This document shows, piece after piece, positions 21,841-29,629 of a DNA stretch of 32,412 nucleotides (positions are counted from its first letter, which is position 1; each line of letters starts with the position of its first letter). Source of the DNA: Candidatus Laterigemmans baculatus (GTDB lineage: Bacteria > Planctomycetota > Planctomycetia > Pirellulales > Pirellulaceae); the NCBI RefSeq assembly GCF_010367455.1, contig NZ_WRPR01000044.1, positions 1 to 32,412 of the forward strand, read 5' to 3'. Under the pieces are notes generated by a model. That model ran no database searches, was not told the origin of the DNA, and saw only the letters and a program-made list of their open reading frames with translations. A program made the translations under genes and the position numbers.

Positions 21841-24711
21841 ATGCGTCGCAATCGCACCGCACGGATTTTAGTTTGGCCCACGCTGACTGCCACCGCAGTC
21901 ATCGCCGTGCTGTTGTCGCGATCCACGCTGCAGGAGCGGTGCGCCACCTGGACCGGACTCGAGTGGCTCGGCCCGGTGCTCGAGGGACCCCATCCAGGGA
22001 TCGCTGGCGGTCGCGGCGCGTCGAATCCGGCCGCGGCTTCCACGCGGCGGCATTTTTGGCCCGAGCCGCTCGAGGAGAGCCGTCTGGGACAGCGGCTCGG
22101 GGGCCGAGAATCGTGGCGGAGCGCCGCCTCGCCGAGCGATCGGCCCCTGCCGGCCCCGAGCGAAGGCATTGCGGCCGCGGGCGGATTGCCGACCGAAACA
22201 TGGCTCGATACTCCGCGGCTGACCACGCCGCAGGCCCGTTCTATGGGGGCCCGCTTGCAGGCCCCGGTTCGGGACGAGCGGGAGGAATTGGCGGGCTTCG
22301 ACGCCACGACCCTCGCTCCGGGCAGCGATTTCGGTCCCAGCTTTTCCGCCGCTTCGGTGAGCACTCGCCGGACCACGCAGCTCCCCCAGTTCGCCCCGTC
22401 GCAGTCTTCGTCCTCCGAGGCGGCGCGTTCCGGCGATTCCGCTCCCAGCGGCACTGCGCTGCTTTCGGCGAACGGTTCGCCAGCCGCCGCGACCGCGAGC
22501 TTGGCTCTCCCGCTGGGGCTCTCTCCGCAGCTCGGCTCGTCTCACGGGCTGGAGAGTTCCTTCGCGCTGGGGCTGCCCCGCGTGTCGCCCGACCCCGGGG
22601 CTCCCCTCGCTCCGAGGGCCCGCGGGGCCGAGAATCGCAGCCGCGGCGCGACGCCGGGGGCCGCCTGGCCGGCGACTCCGGCGCTGAACGAGTTGCTGAT
22701 CGAGATCGCCGCTGAGCCCGAGGCCGCGGGCTGGTCGTCGCGGATCCGCCGCACGCTGGCCGCCCTGCAAAGCCTCCCCTCGCTGACCGACCCCCGCAGC
22801 GGCGAGCTGCTCGCCGAGCTGCAGTCGTTGGCCGAAGTGGGGCTGGCCGTGGGCGAGCAGCAGACGGCGGATCGCGATTACCAGGAGCGGTTGCTGCGGA
22901 CCTCCCACGCGCTGCACCGGCGGGTCGTCGTTTGGCAAGCGGTCTGGCGCGTGGGTGCGGGCAGCGGTGCGGCAGGCCCGGAGCACCCGCGGCTGGGGGG
23001 ACTCGATGTGCACGCCGTCTCCGCCCGTCGTCTCCGCTCGGCGCCGCTCGAGAACTTGATCGCCGAAGTCCGCCGCCACGCGAGCACGACCGGTGACGCG
23101 CAAGGGTGGGAGCGGTATCTGTTGCTCGACCAGATCGGCCGGTTGGCGACCGAGGCCAACGCCGAACAGCGGCGGCTCGTCGCTCAGCGATTGCTCTCGC
23201 GGCTGCAGTGGGATGCGCTCGAGCCGCCCCAGGCGGAATGGCTCGAAGACGCGAGCGTGCAGCGGTTGGCCTCCCGGCTCCGGCCCTGGGCCGACGCGCC
23301 GATCGACTACGCCGACCTCCTGGCCCAGCTCGAGCGGCAGGAATCCGATGCGATCGACCTAGGCAGCATCCAAGTCGCCACGGCGGTGCAGACGCTGCGG
23401 TTTGCGGGAGAGGAGCGAGCCGCCGACGTCGCCGAGGCGATCAACTCGTACTACCGCAACGCCAACGTGCGATTCGCCGTTTCGGCCGAGCTGCTCGAGC
23501 GACTGTTGCCAGCGGTTCCCAGCCGCACGACCTCGATCGCTCAAACGATTCAAGGGGCTCCGGTGCGGGGCAGCGGGCAGATCGAGAGCGCCCTAGGGAT
23601 CGAACTCGTTCCGTCCGCCGACGCTTGGCAACTGCGGCTCGGGACCGACGGCACGATCCGCTCACGGACGGCCACCGAACGGGGACCGGTTGAAGTCCGC
23701 AACCAGACCCACGCCGCGTTCGCCGCCGCCACGCCGATTCGCGTCGATCGCCGCGGCGTCCAGGTCGGCGAGACGAGCGTGGATGTCGAGTCGCGAACGC
23801 GGCTCGGCGGGCTGCGGACCGATTACGACGGGTTTCCGCTGATCGAGTCGCTCGTTCGTGGGATCGCGATGTATCAGTACGAGCAAGCGGTCGGACCGGC
23901 CAAGCGAGAATCCGAAGCGCTGATGCGGGCGGAGATCGAACGGACGCTCGCCGCCGAAGTCGAGCAGCAGATCGCGACCAGCTCCCAACAGCTCTCGGAT
24001 CGCTTGCTCGGCCCGCTCGCCCGTCTCCAGTTGGCACCGTTGGTCGTCGATCTCGAGACCAGCGAATCGCGGCTCTCGGCCCGCTACCGCGTCGCCGGCG
24101 ACTGGCAGTTGGCCGGGTTCACTCCGCGCCCGCGAGCGATGAGCGACAGCCTGCTGAGCCTGCAGGTCCATCAATCGGCGCTGAACAACACCTTCGAGCG
24201 ACTCACCCCTTCGGCCGCCCCGCAGCCGATCCGCGAGCTGACGGCGAATCTGCTCGCGATGTTCGGGGCCCCCGGAGCGGAGGTTCCCGAGGACATGCCC
24301 CACGACGTGCAGATTCAGTTCGCTCCGACGCGGCCGATCACCGTCGAGATCGAGGACGACCGGCTGTGGCTGACGCTGCGGATCGTGCGGCTGACGCGCA
24401 CCGGTGGTATCGATCTGAGCCACTTCATCGTTCGCGCCGCCTACCGCGCCGAGGCCGACGGAATGCAGGCCCGACTGGTCCGCGACGGGGGACTGCAGGT
24501 CAGCGGCCCACGGATGGGGATGCGGGAGCGGCTTCCGGTCCGAGCGATCTTCAACGTCGTGCTTTCCGAAGAGCGCCCCCTGCCGCTCGTCGGCAGCGAA
24601 CTGGCCGCGCATCCCGCCGCCGCCGGGCTCGAAGTCCGGACGCTGGAGTTGACCGACGGTTGGTTGGCCCTAGCGATCGGTCCGGAAGGAGTACGGAGTA
24701 CTGAGTACTGA
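21841..24711 (+). CDS. Large single-anchor envelope protein, unknown
   Basis: The product is 956 residues and I do not recognise a family. A signal anchor (ILVWPTLTATAVIAVLLS, about 8-25) precedes roughly 270 residues of Ser/Ala/Pro/Gly-rich, presumably unstructured sequence. A helical region follows (about 280-520, with LNELLIEIAAEPEAAGWSSR, RIRRTLAALQ and VAQRLLSRLQ). The last part is beta-rich (about 530-945, with VQIQFAPTRPITVEIEDDRL and DLSHFIVRAAYRAEADG). It should be periplasmic. GGGAAGGA lies 9 bases upstream of the ATG at 21841, and an ATG at 21832 is too close to it. The frame stays open to 20779, but that part lies over the divergent GT4 gene. The C-terminus ends in GVRSTEY, coded by a short direct repeat (gagtactgagtactgag). 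Confidence 0.75.
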   Translation: MRRNRTARILVWPTLTATAVIAVLLSRSTLQERCATWTGLEWLGPVLEGPHPGIAGGRGASNPAAASTRRHFWPEPLEESRLGQRLGGRESWRSAASPSDRPLPAPSEGIAAAGGLPTETWLDTPRLTTPQARSMGARLQAPVRDEREELAGFDATTLAPGSDFGPSFSAASVSTRRTTQLPQFAPSQSSSSEAARSGDSAPSGTALLSANGSPAAATASLALPLGLSPQLGSSHGLESSFALGLPRVSPDPGAPLAPRARGAENRSRGATPGAAWPATPALNELLIEIAAEPEAAGWSSRIRRTLAALQSLPSLTDPRSGELLAELQSLAEVGLAVGEQQTADRDYQERLLRTSHALHRRVVVWQAVWRVGAGSGAAGPEHPRLGGLDVHAVSARRLRSAPLENLIAEVRRHASTTGDAQGWERYLLLDQIGRLATEANAEQRRLVAQRLLSRLQWDALEPPQAEWLEDASVQRLASRLRPWADAPIDYADLLAQLERQESDAIDLGSIQVATAVQTLRFAGEERAADVAEAINSYYRNANVRFAVSAELLERLLPAVPSRTTSIAQTIQGAPVRGSGQIESALGIELVPSADAWQLRLGTDGTIRSRTATERGPVEVRNQTHAAFAAATPIRVDRRGVQVGETSVDVESRTRLGGLRTDYDGFPLIESLVRGIAMYQYEQAVGPAKRESEALMRAEIERTLAAEVEQQIATSSQQLSDRLLGPLARLQLAPLVVDLETSESRLSARYRVAGDWQLAGFTPRPRAMSDSLLSLQVHQSALNNTFERLTPSAAPQPIRELTANLLAMFGAPGAEVPEDMPHDVQIQFAPTRPITVEIEDDRLWLTLRIVRLTRTGGIDLSHFIVRAAYRAEADGMQARLVRDGGLQVSGPRMGMRERLPVRAIFNVVLSEERPLPLVGSELAAHPAAAGLEVRTLELTDGWLALAIGPEGVRSTEY

Positions 24712-24754
24712 GCTGAGGACTGAAGCCTGATGCCTGAAGCCTGATGCCTGAAGC
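24712..24754. repeat. 14-bp tandem repeat after the orphan gene
   Basis: tgaagcctgatgcc occurs twice, followed by a third partial copy (tgaagcctaacc), between the convergent stops of the orphan gene (+) and the acyl-CoA dehydrogenase gene (-). It reaches the latter's stop codon. Confidence 0.85.
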
Positions 24755-25876
24755 CTAACCCTCGATTCCGGCGAGTTCGCAGAGGTGGGCTTGGCTGACC
24801 GGCTGGGGACAACTCCAGACGAGATAGAACAGCGCTTCGCGGCACCAGCGTCCGGCGGGGTGGCCGCTGACGAACCCGGCTCCCTTGGCGGCGGTCAGCG
24901 CCGCTTGCGTCGCCCGCAGGACCAGTCGATTGGCGCGGCCGCGGAGGTCGGCTGGCGAGCAGGCTTCGTCGCTCCCCTCGGAAGCGGCGATCAGGTCGGC
25001 GTGGAGCTGGCTGACTTCGCTGCCGAGTCCGCGTGCGATCGGCTCCAGGTCCTCGCGTCGCTCAGCTTCGGCAGCGATGAATTCCACCGCGGCGGCGGCC
25101 AACCCGGCGGCCAGGGTCGAGGTCTGCAGTCCTCCGGTCCCCGCGCCGCTGCCATGTTGCATCACGTGCTCGACGGGCCCGGCGAGGAGTTGATCGGCGG
25201 CGACCAGCACTTGCTCAAAGTCGACCCGGCCGGTGCAGGAAGCGGTCAGCGCGACCAGCGACGCGGGGGTTTGAGGGCGGACGCCGGGCTGGTCAGTCGG
25301 GACGGCCGCCAAAATTTCGCGGCCATCGTCGAGCGTGGCCCCGACGACGATCATCTCCGCGTGCGTCCCGCCGGTAACCCAAGGGCTGTAGCCGTCGAGC
25401 CGAAAGCCGTCCCCCTCGGGAATGGCTCGCAGCACCGGCGTCTTCAAATGTCGGCGGCTGGTCGTCAGATGGCTGATCCCGACCGTGGCAAAACAGTCGC
25501 CGCGGAGCAGCGGTTCGAGCCACCGCCGGTGGGCCGCTTGGTTCGAGCTCTGGGCCAGACGGCGGCAGGCCCCCATCCGCTGCGTGATCACGAAGGTCGT
25601 GGTCTGGCACGCCTGAGCCAGCCGCAGGTAAGCCCGCGTCTGCTCGGCTTCACTCCAGCCGAGACCTCCGGCCGCGGCGGGCATGAACCAGCGGAAGACG
25701 CCGGCCCGTCCGCACCAGGCAAGCTGCTCGGCAGGCCACGGCAGCTCATTCCCCGCCCTCGGCCCCTCCTCAAGCGAGGGAGCAACCTCCAGTGAGGGGG
25801 ACGCGGCGGCCAGGGCGTCGCAGAGTCGGTCCATCGAGTCGCTGTCGACACGCTCGACGAATGTTGATATTTCCAT
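24755..25876 (-). CDS. Acyl-CoA dehydrogenase family flavoprotein
   Basis: The product is 373 residues. The pattern WFMPAAAGGLGWS (about 63-75), TVGISHLTTSRRHLK (about 131-145, the flavin-binding beta region), DGYSPWVTGG (161-170) and a helical C-terminal domain ending in WCREALFYLVWSCPQPV place it in the acyl-CoA dehydrogenase superfamily. I cannot point to the catalytic Glu confidently, and the family includes oxygenase-like members such as DszC and flavin-dependent hydroxylases. The substrate is therefore open. It is shorter and more compact than fatty-acid dehydrogenases (about 380-400). The start is uncertain: AGGTGG lies about 12 bases before the ATG at 25876. Divergent to the phosphorylase gene across 132 bases, so the two promoters probably share that gap. 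The 3' end faces the orphan gene. Confidence 0.8.
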   Translation of the reverse strand: MEISTFVERVDSDSMDRLCDALAAASPSLEVAPSLEEGPRAGNELPWPAEQLAWCGRAGVFRWFMPAAAGGLGWSEAEQTRAYLRLAQACQTTTFVITQRMGACRRLAQSSNQAAHRRWLEPLLRGDCFATVGISHLTTSRRHLKTPVLRAIPEGDGFRLDGYSPWVTGGTHAEMIVVGATLDDGREILAAVPTDQPGVRPQTPASLVALTASCTGRVDFEQVLVAADQLLAGPVEHVMQHGSGAGTGGLQTSTLAAGLAAAAVEFIAAEAERREDLEPIARGLGSEVSQLHADLIAASEGSDEACSPADLRGRANRLVLRATQAALTAAKGAGFVSGHPAGRWCREALFYLVWSCPQPVSQAHLCELAGIEG

Positions 25877-26008
25877 AACTGGTGCGAACCACCTAAATAG
25901 CGAACTGAGCGGTGGAGTTTTTCTCCGAAACCGCTTGTGAACTGGCTATAACTCCGTTGATCACTGCACGATTCGTGCGGTTGTTCCCGGAAGTTCCTAT
26001 CCTTCCCC
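25877..26008. promoter_or_regulatory. Divergent promoter gap, acyl-CoA dehydrogenase / phosphorylase
   Basis: This 132-base gap lies between two divergent starts and has lower GC than its surroundings, for example gtgaactggctataactccg. It must hold promoters for both genes. I could not assign specific boxes, and no clear palindrome is present. Confidence 0.35.
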
Positions 26009-28249
26009 ATGCAGGACCCCCCGTCGGTCATGAGCCCTCTGAATCCCTCTCTCGCCGTCGAAACGCAAATTCCGTCGAACGCGGACGCGTCGGCCGAGCC
26101 GATCACTCCGGAAGGCCGCGATCTGTACGACAAATTGTGGGCGCTGGCTCGCAACTTGTGGTGGTCCTGGCATCCCGAGTGCGACCATCTGTTCCGCGAC
26201 ATCGATCCGATTCGGTGGCGGCAATTGGACCACAACCCGATTGCGCTGCTCCGCGAATTCAGCCCGGCCCGATTGGCGCTGCGAGCCAATGAGTTGGTCC
26301 TGCACAGTCGCATTAATTATGCCCATCGCCGGATGCAGGAATACCTGACCTCGACCAATACCTGGGCCTCCTCGGCCGCCGGGCTGCTCGGGGCTCAGCC
26401 GGTCGCCTACTTCTCGGCTGAATTCGGCATCCACGAATCGATCCCGATCTACTCGGGTGGTCTCGGCGTGTTGGCCGGCGACCACATCAAGAGCGCCTCG
26501 GGGCTGGGCGTCCCGCTGGTCGCGGTCGGGCTCTACTATTCCCACGGTTATTTCCGCCAGTACCTCGACGAAGAAGGGTATCAGCGGGAGGACTACCTGG
26601 AGACGAGGATCGACAACCTGCCGATCGAGCCGGCGGTGGGTACCGACGGCGCGCCGATCACCGTCACGATCGCCACCCGCGATGGCGAGCTGCGGGCGAA
26701 GGTTTGGTTGATGCACGTCGGCCGCGTGAAGCTGTACTTGCTCGACTGCAACGTCGAAGAGAACAAACCGGAAGACCGTGAGCTGACCAGCCGGCTCTAC
26801 GGCGGTGACGTGCGGACTCGGATTCGCCAGGAGTTGGTCCTCGGCGTCGGCGGCGTCCGCGCCTTGCAAGCGGCCGGGATTCGGCCGGCCGTGTACCACT
26901 TGAACGAAGGGCACTCGGCGTTCGGTCCGCTGGAAGTGATCCGGCAACTGATGCACGACCATGGCCGCAGCTTCGAGGACGCCGCTCGCGAAGCGGCTCG
27001 CTGCACCCTGTTCACCACCCATACGCCCGTTCCGGCCGGACACGATCGGTTCTCGCCCGAGCTGGTCGAAGAGCACCTCGGGCCGCTCCGCGACGCGCTG
27101 GGGGTCGACCAGCGGACCTTGCTGGGACTCGGACGCGTCGATCCGGACGACATCTCCGAACCGTTCTGCATGACCGTGATCGGGATGAAGCTCAGCCGCT
27201 ACACCAACGCGGTGAGCAACCTGCATGGAGTGATTTCGCGGCGGATGTGGGCGACGCTGTGGCCGACCCGCTCGGAAGACGAAGTGCCGATCGGGCACAT
27301 CACCAACGGCGTGCACGTGCCCACCTGGCTCGCCGGTCAGATGGCTCAGCTGTTCGACAAGCATTTTCCCGCGGGCTGGAAAAGCCGGATGGCCTCGCCG
27401 GAAATTTGGCAGGCGATCAACACGGTCGATCCGGGCGAACTCTGGGAAACCCACAACGCGCTCAAAAATCTCCTGCTCTCGTTCGTCCGCCGCCGCGTCT
27501 CGCGGCAGTGCCGACGCCGCGGGGAGAGCGACGCGATGATCGAAGCGGCGAGAAACGTGCTCGATCCGCAGGCCCTGACGATCGGCTTTGGTCGCCGCTT
27601 TGCAACGTACAAGCGGGCGAACCTCGTCTTCAATGAACTCGAGCGGATCGGCGAACTGCTGAGCGACTCGGACCGCCCGGTCCAGCTGATCTACGCAGGC
27701 AAGGCGCACCCCAAGGATGAGCCGGGCAAACGGTTCATTCAGGAGATTGCCAACCTGCGGCATGATCCGGCGTTCGCTGGCCGCATCGCCTTCGTCGAGG
27801 ATTACGACATCAACGTCGGTCGGCACCTCGTGCAAGGCGTCGACGTGTGGCTCAACAATCCCCGCCGGCCGCTCGAAGCGAGTGGCACCAGCGGTCAGAA
27901 GGTCGTCCTCAACGGGGGGCTGAACTGCAGCATCCTCGATGGCTGGTGGGCCGAAGCCTACAACGGCTCCAACGGTTTCGCGATCGGCGACGGCCGTAGC
28001 CACACCGACGACGCGATCACCGACGCCCGCGACGCCCTGGCCCTCTACGAGACGCTCGAACATCAGGTCATCCCGATCTTCTACGATCGCGACTCCGACG
28101 GGCTGCCGCGGCGGTGGATCAAGATGATGATGAATTCGCTCAGCACCCTCGCTTGGCGGTTCAGCAGCCATCGGATGGTGGCCGACTATACCACGCAAGG
28201 CTACATCCCGGCAGCCGGCGGAGTCAGCTGCGAGATGCGAGTCCACTGA
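26009..28249 (+). CDS. glgP: Alpha-glucan (glycogen) phosphorylase
   Basis: The product is 746 residues, a GT35 phosphorylase of the bacterial alpha-glucan type, which releases glucose-1-phosphate from glycogen or maltodextrin with pyridoxal phosphate. An N-terminal DUF3417-like region (WALARNLWWSWHPECDHLF) is followed by AYFSAEFGIHESIPIYSGGL, YHLNEGHSAF, THTPVPAGHDRF and GHITNGVHVPTW. The cofactor site reads EASGTSGQKVVLNGGLN with Lys631. It is shorter than E. coli GlgP (about 815) but right for this subfamily. The start is uncertain: no strong ribosome-binding site precedes the ATG at 26009, and an ATG at 26030 is also possible. The stop is followed by heptamer arrays and then the YihY/BrkB gene, probably independently controlled. 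The enzyme supports glycogen turnover. Confidence 0.95.
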   Translation: MQDPPSVMSPLNPSLAVETQIPSNADASAEPITPEGRDLYDKLWALARNLWWSWHPECDHLFRDIDPIRWRQLDHNPIALLREFSPARLALRANELVLHSRINYAHRRMQEYLTSTNTWASSAAGLLGAQPVAYFSAEFGIHESIPIYSGGLGVLAGDHIKSASGLGVPLVAVGLYYSHGYFRQYLDEEGYQREDYLETRIDNLPIEPAVGTDGAPITVTIATRDGELRAKVWLMHVGRVKLYLLDCNVEENKPEDRELTSRLYGGDVRTRIRQELVLGVGGVRALQAAGIRPAVYHLNEGHSAFGPLEVIRQLMHDHGRSFEDAAREAARCTLFTTHTPVPAGHDRFSPELVEEHLGPLRDALGVDQRTLLGLGRVDPDDISEPFCMTVIGMKLSRYTNAVSNLHGVISRRMWATLWPTRSEDEVPIGHITNGVHVPTWLAGQMAQLFDKHFPAGWKSRMASPEIWQAINTVDPGELWETHNALKNLLLSFVRRRVSRQCRRRGESDAMIEAARNVLDPQALTIGFGRRFATYKRANLVFNELERIGELLSDSDRPVQLIYAGKAHPKDEPGKRFIQEIANLRHDPAFAGRIAFVEDYDINVGRHLVQGVDVWLNNPRRPLEASGTSGQKVVLNGGLNCSILDGWWAEAYNGSNGFAIGDGRSHTDDAITDARDALALYETLEHQVIPIFYDRDSDGLPRRWIKMMMNSLSTLAWRFSSHRMVADYTTQGYIPAAGGVSCEMRVH

Positions 28250-28596
28250 GACAGGTCGGGGTCCGGTGGCCGGTGGCCGGTGTCCGGTGTCCGGTGTCCG
28301 GTGTCCGGGGTCCGGTGTCCGGTGTCCGGGGTCCGGTGTCCGGTGTCCGGTGTCCGGTAGCCGGTGGCCGGTGTCCGGGAATCTGAGATTTGAGATTCTC
28401 ACCGGCTCCCGGCTCCCGGCTCCCGGCTCCCGGCTCCCGGCTCCCGGCTCCCGGCTACCTGCTCCCGGCTACCGGCTACCAGCTACCAGCTACCGGCTAC
28501 CGGCTACCAGCTACCGGCTACCGTTTCTCGGCATAATATTCGCGTGGCGCTTCTGGGAACTCGAATTTGGGTCTCTTGCGGAGCGTCTCGCGAATC
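28250..28596. repeat. Heptamer arrays flanking a central hairpin
   Basis: From about 28258 to 28380 there are roughly 17 copies of a 7-bp unit, ccggtgt (with ccggtgg and ccggggt variants). Next comes a short hairpin core at about 28379-28400 (gaatctgagatttgagattc). From about 28400 to 28522 there is a second array of roughly 17 heptamers, ccggctc changing to ccggcta and ccagcta. The second array is broadly complementary to the first, so the whole could fold on itself. No gene is supported. The YihY start codon, with GGAG about 13 bases upstream, lies at the end of this stretch. Confidence 0.92.
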
Positions 28597-29541
28597 ATGT
28601 CGCTCACGAATTCCACGCCGGTCTCGATCGTCAAGACGACGATCACTGAGTTTTCCGAAGACCGCTGCATGCAGATGGCTGCGGCGCTGGCCTATTACAC
28701 GATGTTCGCGGTCGCTCCGCTGATGGTGGTCGTGATCGCCGTGGCGGGATTCTTCCTGCAGCAGAGCGGTGTGGCGGGGAGCGAGGCGGAAGTCGAGTCG
28801 ACGGTGGTCTCGGAGATCGGCCACGTGGTCGGCGAGCAGCCCGCCCAGCAGATTTCCGAAATGCTCTCCTCTTCGCAGCGTGGCGGCGGCTCGACGTGGA
28901 CGACGATCCTGAGCACCGTGATGCTGCTCTTCGGTGCGACCGCGATCGTCGCTCAACTGCAGGCGTCGATGAATCAAGCCTGGGAAGTGGAGCCCGATCC
29001 GAACCAGGGAGGTTTTTGGAATTTCGCTAAAAAGCGGATCCTGTCGCTGGGAATGATCATCGGCATCGCGTTCCTGCTGCTCGTCTCGCTGGTGCTCAGC
29101 ACGGTGCTCGAAGCGTTCAACAACCTCGTTATGCAGTATCTGCCCGAGGGGATTGGGAGCTGGGTTCCAAAACTGACGAACTTCGTGCTCCAGTTGCTGA
29201 TTACCACAGGGCTGTTTGCGGCGATTTTTAAGGTCTTGCCCGACGCCAAAATTCGCTGGCGCGACGTGGGGATCGGGGCGTTCGTCACCGCTTTGGCGTT
29301 CAGCCTCGGCCGCTATGCAATCAGCCTCTACCTGGCGCAAGGGAACGTAAGCGACGGTTTTGGGCTGGCCGGCTCCTTGGTCGTCTTCCTGGTCTGGGTC
29401 TATTATTCTTCGGTGATCTTTTTCATCGGTGTGGAATTCACCCAGGTCTACATCCGCTCGCGAGGCCGCCGCATCGAGCCGGTCGAAGGGGCGGTGCGAG
29501 TGGTCCGCAAGGTGGAAAAGCAACAACCGGCCGCCGCTTAG
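28597..29541 (+). CDS. YihY/BrkB family membrane protein
   Basis: The product is about 314 residues with about six membrane helices and the family signature: MAAALAYYTMFAVAPLMVVV near the start, LFGATAIVAQLQASMNQAW in the middle, and FGLAGSLVVFLVWVYYSSVI before the C-terminus. It ends in a basic, cytoplasmic tail with RRIEPVEGAV. Members were once called ribonuclease BN in error, and the molecular function is not established. A role in transport is suggested for some. An ATG at 28597 is preferred. A TTG at 28567 in the same frame is an alternative. The stop TAG is inside a 12-bp tandem repeat. Confidence 0.88.
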   Translation: MSLTNSTPVSIVKTTITEFSEDRCMQMAAALAYYTMFAVAPLMVVVIAVAGFFLQQSGVAGSEAEVESTVVSEIGHVVGEQPAQQISEMLSSSQRGGGSTWTTILSTVMLLFGATAIVAQLQASMNQAWEVEPDPNQGGFWNFAKKRILSLGMIIGIAFLLLVSLVLSTVLEAFNNLVMQYLPEGIGSWVPKLTNFVLQLLITTGLFAAIFKVLPDAKIRWRDVGIGAFVTALAFSLGRYAISLYLAQGNVSDGFGLAGSLVVFLVWVYYSSVIFFIGVEFTQVYIRSRGRRIEPVEGAVRVVRKVEKQQPAAA

Positions 29542-29582
29542 CTCACCGCTTAGCTCACCGCTTAGCCCACTGCTGAGCCCAT
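29535..29582. repeat. 12-bp tandem repeat spanning the YihY/BrkB stop codon
   Basis: Units of cgcttagctcac start at 29535, 29547, 29559 (cgcttagcccac) and 29571 (tgctgagcccat). The gene's TAG at 29539-29541 falls inside the first unit, and further stops recur every 12 bases. Confidence 0.93.
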
Positions 29583-29629
29583 TGCCCGGCGGCTCCTCCG
29601 CTCCCCTCCCCGCGTTTTCAAAGCCGCTC

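Noticed and set aside
24785-25795. 336-codon plus-strand frame opposite the acyl-CoA dehydrogenase
   Set aside because: Antisense to a conserved flavoprotein, Gly/Arg-rich, no domain.
25997-28402. 801-codon minus-strand frame opposite the phosphorylase
   Set aside because: Although longer than the true gene, it starts in the heptamer array, where it reads as a Thr-Gly-His repeat, and is wholly antisense to phosphorylase motifs including the PLP lysine.
28258-28522. CRISPR array
   Set aside because: Units are 7 bp and contiguous without spacers, and no cas gene is present.
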